A DNA stretch of 64,000 nucleotides from positions 62,001-126,000 of the forward strand of contig CBDAPE010000011.1 of NCBI GenBank assembly GCA_965198325.1, written 5' to 3'. Every line of letters starts with the position of its first letter. Within the stretch, counting starts at the first letter, position 1. This document shows positions 51,645 to 59,293 of the stretch, piece after piece. Source of the DNA: CBDAPE01 sp965198325 (GTDB lineage Bacteria > Pseudomonadota > Alphaproteobacteria > UBA828 > JAPUJA01). The translations under genes were made by a program, and so were the position numbers. The notes under the pieces are model-generated. The model searched no databases and was not told where the DNA came from. It was given only the letters and a program-made list of their open reading frames with translations.

Positions 51645-53762
51645 TCAGGTCTCGGCCAGGCCCAGTTCGATCTTCTTCTTGTTGCTCCAGGCTTGGATGA
51701 TGCGGTCGGTGATCATCGCGATGAACGCCATGCCGAGCGCGTTGATCATGCCCATGCCGAAGTCGGGCAAGGCGATGCCCATATAGACCAGCTGACCGAG
51801 ACCCTTGGTCCCGACCAGTGCGGTAATGACCAGCATCGCGAGGCCGAACAGGACCGTCTGGTTGATGCCGAGCATGATCTCGGGCAACGCCAGGGGGAGT
51901 TGTACATTGAACAACAGCTGGCGCTTTGTGCAGCCGATCGATTTCGCGGCCTCGACCGTCTCGGGATTGACGTTGCGGATGCCGTGTTCGGTATAACGGA
52001 TCGCCGGCACGATGGCGTACATGATGATCGCCAGGAAACCGGCGAACTCGCCCGCCTTGAAGAGCATCAGGACCGGGATCAGGAAGACGAAAAGCGGGAT
52101 CGTCTGAAGCGTATCGTTGATCGGCCGGACGATTGCCGAAACGCGGTTGCTGCGAGACGCCCAGACCCCGATGGCGACGCCCAGGAAGGCGCAGATCGTC
52201 ACCGCCGAGCCGCACAGATAGACCGCGAGCATGGTGCGGAACCAATAGCCCGTGATCAGCATGAAGAGCAGCCCGAGCAGGGCGAACAGGCCCGTCTTCC
52301 AGCCGCCCACCTGCCAAGCCAGCAGGGTGACCGGCAGGATGAAGGCCGGCCAGGGTATGTCGGTCAGGCCGAAATACAGCATCACGCCGACCAGGACGAC
52401 GGCCAGGCCGACACGCCAGCTCAACTTCTTCGTCGCCAGGGCCGCGAGGCCGGCAATGAAGAAGCAATAACCGACGATGATGGGCGTAGTCAGGGCGAAG
52501 CCGTAGGAGTAGGGCTTCACCGCGTCGTCGAAGCCCAACTTGATGGGCAGCATGAAGAAGAACAGCGACCAGCTCTTGATCGCCGTCGTTACATGGGGAT
52601 AGTTCGAGTTGATGAAGGTCAGCGAACTGTTGATCGGCTCGAAGGGGAAGTAGCTCCAGCTCTTCGGGTAGCTGTGCATCACGGGCAAGAACTGGCTGAT
52701 CGCGATCAGGATGGCCATCACGATCAGGGTCAGCCACAGGGCTTGCCGGCGCTCCCAGAGATTGCCGTGATGGAATTTCGGCAAGCCGCGCTTTTCCGCG
52801 AACTTGCGGCTGATGCGATCCATCATCATCGCCATGAAAACGATCGTAATGCCCGCAAGCAGGCTCTGGCCGAATTGGGCGCGGCGCAGGGTCTTGAGCA
52901 CTTCGAAGCCGATGTCCTCGGCGCTGCCGATCACCGCGGCGATGATCACCATGGCGAGCGCCGCCATGATGGTCTGGTTGACGCCGATCATGATCGTGGG
53001 CATGGCCGAGGGAAACTGGACCCACCACAGCAGTTGCCGGTTGGTCGTGCCCGACATACGGGCGGAATCGACCACGTCGGGCGGTACGCGGCTCAATCCC
53101 AGCATGATGTTCCGCGCCATGGGAGGCGCCGCGTAGACGGCGCTGGCCAACAGACCGACCACGGGTCCGAACCCGAACAGCAAGAGAATGGGAATGAGGT
53201 ACGCGAAGGTCGGGATCGTCTGCATGAAATCCAGTGTCGGCTGAACGATGCGCCGCCCGGTTTCGTACTTATAGCTCACCACGCCGAGCGCCAGCCCCAG
53301 CCCCAGGGACAGCGGCACGGAAAGTGAGACGAGGGCCACGGTCATCATGCCCTTGTCCCAAAAGCCGGTGACCAGCATGTAGGACAGGGCGAGCAGGCAG
53401 AACAGCGCGAGACCCCAGCCCGAGGCGACATAGGCGAGCGCGCAGACCGCAACCATCGCCGCCGGCCAGGGCAGCCAGTGGAAAAATTCCCGAAGCCCGA
53501 TCATCGGCCATTCGATAACCCAGCTGATCCCACGAAAAATGAACTTGAAGGTGTCGACGAACCAGTCCATGAAGGCGTTGAGCCATACATTGATCGGCGC
53601 GCCGCTGCCCTCCTCGATGCGCATCAGCCAGGGCAGGTCATCGTGCAGGAAGAAACTGAGCACGATAACGACGCCGACGCCGCCCCAGAGAATCATCCTG
53701 GGTTCGACGCGGTCGCGCAGCCTGCCGGCACCTTCGGCGAGCATTGTGGAGGCGAGGCTCAT
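51645..53762 (-). CDS. Double-length ProW/OpuAB-type ABC permease (two fused permease units)
   Basis: 705 residues, about twice a normal ProW. Two copies of the BPD transport domain are visible. The first (about 130-330) has DFMQTIPTFAYLIPILLLFG and its EAA-like loop (VVDSARMSGTTNRQLLWWV); the second (about 480-690) has DTLQTIPLFVFLIPVLMLF and VEAAKSIGCTKRQLLFNV. So one chain may form the whole membrane channel. The sequence type is that of glycine betaine/proline betaine/choline importers. Three binding-protein genes lie upstream on the same strand. No ATP-binding gene follows or precedes it in this window. Confidence 0.88.
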   Translation of the reverse strand: MSLASTMLAEGAGRLRDRVEPRMILWGGVGVVIVLSFFLHDDLPWLMRIEEGSGAPINVWLNAFMDWFVDTFKFIFRGISWVIEWPMIGLREFFHWLPWPAAMVAVCALAYVASGWGLALFCLLALSYMLVTGFWDKGMMTVALVSLSVPLSLGLGLALGVVSYKYETGRRIVQPTLDFMQTIPTFAYLIPILLLFGFGPVVGLLASAVYAAPPMARNIMLGLSRVPPDVVDSARMSGTTNRQLLWWVQFPSAMPTIMIGVNQTIMAALAMVIIAAVIGSAEDIGFEVLKTLRRAQFGQSLLAGITIVFMAMMMDRISRKFAEKRGLPKFHHGNLWERRQALWLTLIVMAILIAISQFLPVMHSYPKSWSYFPFEPINSSLTFINSNYPHVTTAIKSWSLFFFMLPIKLGFDDAVKPYSYGFALTTPIIVGYCFFIAGLAALATKKLSWRVGLAVVLVGVMLYFGLTDIPWPAFILPVTLLAWQVGGWKTGLFALLGLLFMLITGYWFRTMLAVYLCGSAVTICAFLGVAIGVWASRSNRVSAIVRPINDTLQTIPLFVFLIPVLMLFKAGEFAGFLAIIMYAIVPAIRYTEHGIRNVNPETVEAAKSIGCTKRQLLFNVQLPLALPEIMLGINQTVLFGLAMLVITALVGTKGLGQLVYMGIALPDFGMGMINALGMAFIAMITDRIIQAWSNKKKIELGLAET

Positions 53763-53907
53763 CGTCGCAATCTTATTCCTTGTATGCGCGGTACGCGCGG
53801 CCTTTCGAACCGGGCCGGTCTACACATACACGTAGTCGGGCCGGTCCCGGAATAATAACCTCACGGCAAGGCTGAGGAACACGCAAAAAAACGTGAAGCA
53901 ACCGGTT

Positions 53908-53946
53908 CGGGCGGCGTGGTGGCGCTTCCCACGGGGAAACGCCGCC
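53908..53946 (-). terminator. Hairpin after binding-protein gene 1
   Basis: Inverted repeat with 9-base perfect arms (GGGCGGCGT at 53908-53916 and ACGCCGCCC at 53938-53946), 15 bases downstream of the stop of the first OpuAC gene. No U-run follows. It could stabilise the upstream mRNA end or partly stop transcription before the permease. Confidence 0.55.
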
Positions 53947-53960
53947 CCATCCGGGTCGGC

Positions 53961-54947
53961 CTAATGGCCCATCGCGTTGTCGACCCAGGGCTGCCAGCGG
54001 GACTGGTTATCCGCGATCCAGCCGTCGACATACTCCTGAAGATCCATGCCCTCGACATCGACCTGCTTTATCGCAACCGCCTGATCTTCGCTCGTGACTG
54101 ACAGGCTCTGGAACAACTTGAAGGCCGCCGGCCACTTCGCTTCCATGCCCGACCACGCAGCCTTGTAGATGCGCGTCGGGGGCCAATCGCAATCGTAGGT
54201 CTTATCGGGATTAAGCCCCCAGGAGGGATCATCAAGGCAGGCCTGGTCAAACGTCGGCAAGGGCAGATGGTTCAACTCGAAGGATCCGAAAACCCAATGG
54301 GGTTCATAAAAACCGATGAGCAACGGCTCGTCGCGCTCGAACGCCGAAATGATCGAAGCCACCAGACCGCCCTCGCTGCCCGACGGGACATGTGCGATCG
54401 GCAACCCGAGCGCTACGGACCGATCGGCATTGAGTGTGCCCCATTCGATCGGGTAGTCGACAAAACGGCCGTTGGGAAAGGTCTCGGCGTCGGCAAAGAT
54501 TTCGCCGCAGTCATAGAGCGCTTCCCAGCTATCAGCGAGACCCGGGCACACCTCCAGGGCCTTGGCGTTGTAGTACCAGCCCTCTCTGGCGTCCGCGCCG
54601 GAGTCGCCCATGTCGACGACCTGGCCGTCATCGAACCACTTGTTCCAGCCCTCGCCCATGTTCGACGACCACAGTTCCCCGGTCGTGGTCAGGTTGCCGT
54701 CGGCCAGCGCCGTAATCTGCGGGTAATAGCCTGCGACGACAAATTCGACGTTGTAGCCCATCTTAGTGAGCAGCCCGCCGAAGATGTAGCTTTGGAAAAT
54801 CTGACCGGTCCAATCGTTTATCGCAATTTTGATCGTTTCGTCCGATTCCGGGACGTCGGCAGCCTTGGCCGATCCCGAAAACCCGATGCCGGCCGCAAGC
54901 GCAACACCGGCAAGCGTCAGTACCAATTTCCGTGTTAGCGATCTCAG
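53961..54947 (-). CDS. OpuAC-type substrate-binding protein, copy 1
   Basis: Periplasmic binding protein of the glycine-betaine family, 328 residues with a signal peptide ending GSAKA-ADVPESDE. Landmarks are AINDWTGQIFQSYIF, GELWSSNMGEGW, the Cys pair VCPGLADSWEALYDCGE, DYPIEWGT and EPHW. Aligning ribosome sites with copies 2 and 3 (AGGGAG then 6-7 bases then start), the start here is CTG 54947. The only upstream ATG (54983) lacks such a site and would add 12 residues before the signal peptide. It is the most divergent copy and nearest to the permease. Confidence 0.85.
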   Translation of the reverse strand: MRSLTRKLVLTLAGVALAAGIGFSGSAKAADVPESDETIKIAINDWTGQIFQSYIFGGLLTKMGYNVEFVVAGYYPQITALADGNLTTTGELWSSNMGEGWNKWFDDGQVVDMGDSGADAREGWYYNAKALEVCPGLADSWEALYDCGEIFADAETFPNGRFVDYPIEWGTLNADRSVALGLPIAHVPSGSEGGLVASIISAFERDEPLLIGFYEPHWVFGSFELNHLPLPTFDQACLDDPSWGLNPDKTYDCDWPPTRIYKAAWSGMEAKWPAAFKLFQSLSVTSEDQAVAIKQVDVEGMDLQEYVDGWIADNQSRWQPWVDNAMGH

Positions 54948-54959
54948 CGTTTTCTCCCT

Positions 54960-55195
54960 CAAATTCCAGCTTGCGCCGTTCATCGGCGTCGTCGCACCGC
55001 AGCGGGATACGCCTCCTCTCCACGGACGCCTTCTGCACGGGCGTTGCTCTAAATTAGGACCCCGGCTGTCCTGTCGTTATCGCCGAAGCTACGCCGCAGG
55101 CGCGAGTCGTGGGATCCCGTCTGCGGAACCTTGCGGTTATTGAACCTCATGAAACCCGGATTGAAAAGAGCCTTTTGTTCAGAGGCTTAATGGCA
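54960..55195. repeat. Upstream repeat, copy A (before binding-protein gene 1)
   Basis: About 235 bases resembling 56383-56612 in the same order. Identical or near-identical blocks include GCACCGCAGCGGGATACGCC (54994-55013), GCCTTCTGC, GTGGGATC and ATTGAACCTCA-GAAACCCGG (from 55138) with CCTTTTGTTCA. It is evidence that the gene and its 5' region were duplicated together. It may contain the promoter. Confidence 0.8.
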
Positions 55196-55335
55196 TGCGG
55201 CGCAGATGCGACGGAAACCGGGCGACCGTCGGCCATTCCGTCTCGCGAAACGCGCGGAATGTCCTTTCCCCGCCCCGGCAGACCAGCCAGGCGAGAGGGC
55301 CTCGATTTCCCGTGAAATGGCCGGATTATGCGGGA

Positions 55336-55366
55336 GGGCGGCGCAGCCCTAAGGCAAACGCCGCCC
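55336..55366 (-). terminator. Hairpin after binding-protein gene 2
   Basis: GGGCGGCG (55336-55343) pairs with CGCCGCCC (55359-55366), 20 bases past the stop of copy 2. The arms are nearly the same as after copy 1. No U-run. Confidence 0.55.
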
Positions 55367-55385
55367 AGTCCCGATCGGCCTCTAT

Positions 55386-56369
55386 CTACATCTTCGCGTC
55401 ATCGATCCAGCCCTGCCAGCGGGATTCGTTGTCCACCAGCCAGGCTTCGACCACTTCCTTCAGGTCGGCGCCATCGACGTCAACTGCCTTCAGGACGGGC
55501 TCCTGATCGCCATTCGTAATATTGAGATTCACGAGCAGTTGATAGGCCGCCGGCCATTTGTCTTGCATGCCGGACCAAGCGACCTTGAAAATGCGCGTGG
55601 GTGCCCAGCCGCAATCGAACGTCATGTCCGGGTTGATGCCGAGGGACGGATCTTCCCAGCAGCCTTCCACGTATTCCGGCAGGGGCAGTTCGATCAGATC
55701 GTAATCCACCATGATCCAGTGGGGTTCCCAGAAATTGACCAGGAGCGGTTCGTCGCGCTCGTAGGCCGAGATGATCTCGGCCACTTCCGCGCCCTCACTG
55801 CCCGACGGGCTGGAGACCAGCGGCAGGTCGAGTGCCGCGATCCGATCGACGTTTTTCGTGCCCCATTCGATCGGGTAGTCGACCAGCCGGCCATTGGGGA
55901 AGGTCTCGGCGTCCGCCCAGATCTCTCCGCAGTCGCGGATCGCTTCCCAGCCATCCGCCAGGCCCGGGCACATCTCCAGGGATTTCTGGTTGTAGTACCA
56001 GGCTTCCTTGGCCGCGAGGCCGAGAGCGCCGGCGTCGAGAATATTGCCTCCATCAAACACCTCGCTCCAGCCCGGGCCCATGTTGGACGACCACAGCTCG
56101 GTGGATATGGTCAGCGTGCCGTCTGCGATCGCCGTCACTTGCGGGTAATAGCCCGCGGTCACGTATTCAATGTTGTAGCCCATCTTTTCGAGCAACCGGC
56201 CGTAGACGTAGCTGTTGAAGTGCTGGCCGGTCCAGTCGTTCATGGCGATGATGATCGCATCGTCCGATTCCGGGACGTCTGCGGCCTTGGCCTGTCCCGA
56301 TAATCCGACGCCGGCCGCAAACGCCAGTGCGGCGAGCGTCAATACGGTTTTCCTTGCAAGCAGTTTCAT
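55386..56369 (-). CDS. OpuAC-type substrate-binding protein, copy 2
   Basis: 327 residues from ATG 56369 (a GTG lies directly before it; AGGGAGAGA upstream). Signal peptide to QAKA-ADVPESDD. It shares with copies 1 and 3 the NDWTGQ, TELWSSNMGPGW, MCPGLADGWEAIRDCGEIWA, DYPIEWGT and NFWEPHWI blocks. It is clearly closer to copy 3 in the coding part (SSPSGSEGAEVAEIISA identical) but shares its upstream region with copy 1. The ligand is probably a quaternary amine; the exact one is unknown. Confidence 0.88.
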   Translation of the reverse strand: MKLLARKTVLTLAALAFAAGVGLSGQAKAADVPESDDAIIIAMNDWTGQHFNSYVYGRLLEKMGYNIEYVTAGYYPQVTAIADGTLTISTELWSSNMGPGWSEVFDGGNILDAGALGLAAKEAWYYNQKSLEMCPGLADGWEAIRDCGEIWADAETFPNGRLVDYPIEWGTKNVDRIAALDLPLVSSPSGSEGAEVAEIISAYERDEPLLVNFWEPHWIMVDYDLIELPLPEYVEGCWEDPSLGINPDMTFDCGWAPTRIFKVAWSGMQDKWPAAYQLLVNLNITNGDQEPVLKAVDVDGADLKEVVEAWLVDNESRWQGWIDDAKM

Positions 56370-56382
56370 CACTCTCTCCCTA

Positions 56383-56612
56383 AATTAGTGGCTTTCGCTA
56401 TTTATCGGCGTTGGCGCACCGCAGCGGGATACGCCTTGTTTCCGGGGGTTGCCTTCTGCGCGGGTGTTGATCTTGTCCAAGCCCCGGTCGTGGCACCGAT
56501 ATCGCCGACGGCTCGCCGCAAACGCAAGTAGTGGGATCGCGCACTGCGGTACCTTGCTGCTATTGAACCTCACGAAACCCGGATTGAAAAGTGCCTTTTG
56601 TTCAAAGTCTTA
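56383..56612. repeat. Upstream repeat, copy B (before binding-protein gene 2)
   Basis: Counterpart of 54960-55195. The exact 20-base block is at 56416-56435, and ATTGAACCTCACGAAACCCGG runs from 56562. It also contains a short inverted pair TTGAAC/GTTCAA about 33 bases apart (56563-56606), which is one base imperfect in copy A. Confidence 0.8.
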
Positions 56613-56768
56613 AGGACAGGCACCCGATACCCTTCAGGCACGTGGCCCAAAGGCCTCGGAATTCAGGCGAATGGTGATCGTTCGGCCCGATTGAACGCGC
56701 CGATTTCGCCACATTCCACCCGGGGAAAGAATCTCTCGAATCGCGCAAGGTCTCGCGAAAATGCAGTG

Positions 56769-56799
56769 GGGCGGCACCTCCTGCCCGAAAGCGCCGCCC
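56769..56799 (-). terminator. Hairpin after binding-protein gene 3
   Basis: GGGCGGC (56769-56775) pairs with GCCGCCC (56793-56799), about 90 bases past the stop of copy 3. Same stem type as after copies 1 and 2. Confidence 0.5.
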
Positions 56800-56820
56800 T
56801 ACCCCGATCAAATTCGCCTG

Positions 56821-56880
56821 GCGTTCAATCCGATGGCGTTAATGAACGCCGTTTAGCTTCGGTTTGCGTAAAGCTAAACG
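56821..56880 (-). terminator. Two adjacent hairpins directly after binding-protein gene 3
   Basis: CGTTTAGCTT (56850-56859) and AAGCTAAACG (56871-56880) form a perfect 10-base stem 9 bases after the stop. GCGTTCA (56821-56827) and TGAACGC (56843-56849) form a second 7-base stem right behind. There is no clear U-run, so an mRNA-stabilising or Rho-assisted end is as likely as an intrinsic terminator. Confidence 0.55.
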
Positions 56881-56889
56881 TTCAGCGCT

Positions 56890-57873
56890 CTAATTGCCCA
56901 TCGCGTCGTCAATCCAGGCCTGCCAGCGAGATTCGTTGGCTACGAGCCAGGCGTCGACTTGTTCCTTCAGGTCATTGCCGTCCACATCGACTGCCTTCAT
57001 GACGGGTTCCTGATCCGAGTTCTTAATTTCGAGATTAACGAAAAGGCGATAGGCTGCCGGAAATTTCTCTATCATGCCCGGCCACGCGGCCTTGTAGAGG
57101 CGCGTCGGCATAAAGTCGCAATCCATGATCATGTCCGGATTGATGCCAACCGACGGATCCTCCTCGCAACCCTCTTCGTAGGGCGGCAAGGATAAAGGAA
57201 TCAGATCGTATTCATGGACCCAATGGGGTTCCCAGAAATTGACGAGAAGCGGTTCGCCACGCTCGAAGGCTGATATAATCTCCGCAACTTCCGCGCCCTC
57301 GCTGCCCGACGGGCTCGAGACCAGAGGCAAATCAAGCGCCGCGATGCGATCGACGTTACGCGTGCCCCACTCGATCGGATAGTCGACCAGTCGTCCGTTG
57401 GGATAGGTCTCGGGTCCCGCCCAAATTTCGCCGCAGTCCCGGATCGCTTCCCAGCCATCCGCAAGGCCCGGGCACAATTCCAAGGACTTGGGGTTGTAAT
57501 ACCAGGCCTCCTTCGCGCTTAGGCCGACATCCCCTACATCGATGACCGCGCCAGATTCGAAATAAGGATCCCAGCCCGGGCCCTGGTTCGACGACCAGAA
57601 TTCGCCGGACGTGTGTAAGTTACCATCGGCAAGCGCCGCGATCTGCGGGAAATAGCCTGCCACCACGTATTCGATATTGTAACCCATCTTTTCGAGCAGG
57701 GCGCCATAGACGTAACTATTAAAGATCTGGCCGGTCCAGTCGTTGATGGCGATGATGATCGGATCGTCCGATTCCGGGACGCTCCCGGCCTTGGCGGTGC
57801 CCGTAAACCCGGCGCTGATCGCAAACGCCAGAGCGGCACCCGCGAGTGTCAATTTGAACCCAATTTTCTTCAT
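56890..57873 (-). CDS. OpuAC-type substrate-binding protein, copy 3
   Basis: 327 residues, ATG start with AAGGGAGAGAGTA just before it. Signal peptide to GTAKA-GSVPESDD. Blocks as in the other two copies: AINDWTGQIFNSYVYG, GEFWSSNQGPGW, LCPGLADGWEAIRDCGE, FWEPHWVHEY. It is the first binding protein in transcription order. Three paralogues with conserved cores and differing loops suggest three related ligands or dosage amplification. Confidence 0.88.
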   Translation of the reverse strand: MKKIGFKLTLAGAALAFAISAGFTGTAKAGSVPESDDPIIIAINDWTGQIFNSYVYGALLEKMGYNIEYVVAGYFPQIAALADGNLHTSGEFWSSNQGPGWDPYFESGAVIDVGDVGLSAKEAWYYNPKSLELCPGLADGWEAIRDCGEIWAGPETYPNGRLVDYPIEWGTRNVDRIAALDLPLVSSPSGSEGAEVAEIISAFERGEPLLVNFWEPHWVHEYDLIPLSLPPYEEGCEEDPSVGINPDMIMDCDFMPTRLYKAAWPGMIEKFPAAYRLFVNLEIKNSDQEPVMKAVDVDGNDLKEQVDAWLVANESRWQAWIDDAMGN

Positions 57874-58200
57874 TACTCTCTCCCTTGTTGAGGCCGATGG
57901 CCCGTCACGTCAAACGAAACGCCGTGTTCACGGCGACCTGGCGCATACGGGTCCACCTTCTCGCGTGTGGTTCAACCCTGCGCGCAGAATGTGTCGACAT
58001 TGTGCACGGCAGGGCTCCGCCTCCCAACGGGCGGACCCGTCCTGTCCGTGTCCAATTAAAATAAATTTTTTAACCCATTGCAATCGTTAAGATATATCCT
58101 CTCCTGCGCGACGGGGGTCCGCTCTTGCGATCGACACGTCCCGATTTGGAGGGCCGCGATCCCCCGGGGAGCCGCTCGGCGGACCGGATCGACGCCGGTC
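57874..58200. other. 327-base intergenic region upstream of binding-protein gene 3
   Basis: No gene. It does not resemble the repeat found before copies 1 and 2. An AT-rich patch (58052-58098, AATTAAAATAAATTTTTTAA and AAGATATATCC) is the best candidate for the promoter of the binding-protein/permease run. Confidence 0.45.
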
Positions 58201-59220
58201 CTAACCGTAGGCTTTCTGATAGACTGCCAGATTCTTGTCGAACAACGGGCGCAGGAGATCAATCAGGCCTTCGAGGCGCGCCTCCTGGCCGGGAAAGAAC
58301 TCCTGCATGCCGATCGACATCTCCTCCGGCGAGAGATAGAAATACCGGTCGAGTGCGGTCTCCATGACTTCCGTGAACAGCCGCATCGCCGCAATGATCT
58401 TGAACGCCCGGTGCTCCTTGAGCAGGGCCTCCATCTCTTCGTCGTCGACCGCGCCGAAATAGCAGCCGAGCGCGTAGCGGTCCATCTCCTCGTCGGCGTC
58501 GATCCACATGAGCATCTCGGCGATGTCCCATTTGGGATTGCCGTAGCCGCCGCCGTCCCAGTCGATGAACATGACCTCGCCCGCGTCGTTGAAGATCATG
58601 TTCACATAGGCCGTGTCGTTGTGGGTGAAGACCGGGATGAAGGGCCGGATAACCGGCTCGAGCATGTCGGTCACCTGGCGGAAGTGAGGCACTTCGTCGA
58701 TCCATTCCGAGGGTTGGTTGCCTGTCGCGGGCTTGCCCACCTCCATCGCGTTCAGGTAGCGGCGCACGGTATGGAAGCCCCACCAGTAGCTCATGGTCTC
58801 CTCCACGGCGTCGGAGCCGGCATGCAAAAGCTTCAGGCGCGCAAGCGTGTGCGCCATCATCTTGGGCTCCTTGATCATCTCCTCGGTCATCTTCGGGTTG
58901 TCGATGAAGTCCGTGATCGTGAGGTTGGGCTCCCAATAGCGCAGCGCCGGGCCAAGCCCGAGCTTGTGGGCCGCCTCCGTGCACTGGACGACCGAGGTCT
59001 GGCGGGTGCGGTACTGGTCGAAGCCGCAGCGAATCGCGAAGCGGGTGCCGTCCGCATCGGTCACGAAATAGGTCCGGTTCTGCAGGCCGCCGAACTTCTG
59101 TTCGATTTCGATCTCGCCGGCCCAGATGTCGAGCTGGCGGATGTAGGCCTGAGTCTCCTCGCTCGACCAATCGCGCCGCAGCCGCGAGATCTCGCTGTTG
59201 CCGTTAAAATTGGGCTTCAC
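58201..59220 (-). CDS. Choline-kinase/APH-fold phosphotransferase, catalytically complete copy
   Basis: 339 residues from GTG 59220 (GGGGAGAGG upstream), the same length as the copy at 49.8 kb and alignable end to end (LGLGPALRYWEPN, LLHAGSDAVEETMSYWW, FIDWDGGGYGNP). The Brenner motif HNDTAYVN with the catalytic Asp and the DWD metal site are intact. It should phosphorylate a hydroxyl of a small alcohol, perhaps a choline-like amino alcohol brought in by the neighbouring transporter (inference). A frame extension to 59331 overlaps putA and is not needed. Confidence 0.85.
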   Translation of the reverse strand: MKPNFNGNSEISRLRRDWSSEETQAYIRQLDIWAGEIEIEQKFGGLQNRTYFVTDADGTRFAIRCGFDQYRTRQTSVVQCTEAAHKLGLGPALRYWEPNLTITDFIDNPKMTEEMIKEPKMMAHTLARLKLLHAGSDAVEETMSYWWGFHTVRRYLNAMEVGKPATGNQPSEWIDEVPHFRQVTDMLEPVIRPFIPVFTHNDTAYVNMIFNDAGEVMFIDWDGGGYGNPKWDIAEMLMWIDADEEMDRYALGCYFGAVDDEEMEALLKEHRAFKIIAAMRLFTEVMETALDRYFYLSPEEMSIGMQEFFPGQEARLEGLIDLLRPLFDKNLAVYQKAYG

Positions 59221-59293
59221 GGATTCCTCTCCCCTTTCGAACCTGACCTCTTCGGGTCCTCGGGGCCTGATTATGCCGATTGCGCCAAAGGCC

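Noticed and set aside
51693..53327. 544-codon plus-strand frame across the permease gene
   Set aside because: Gln/His/Arg/Asp-rich antisense of membrane helices; no recognisable domain.
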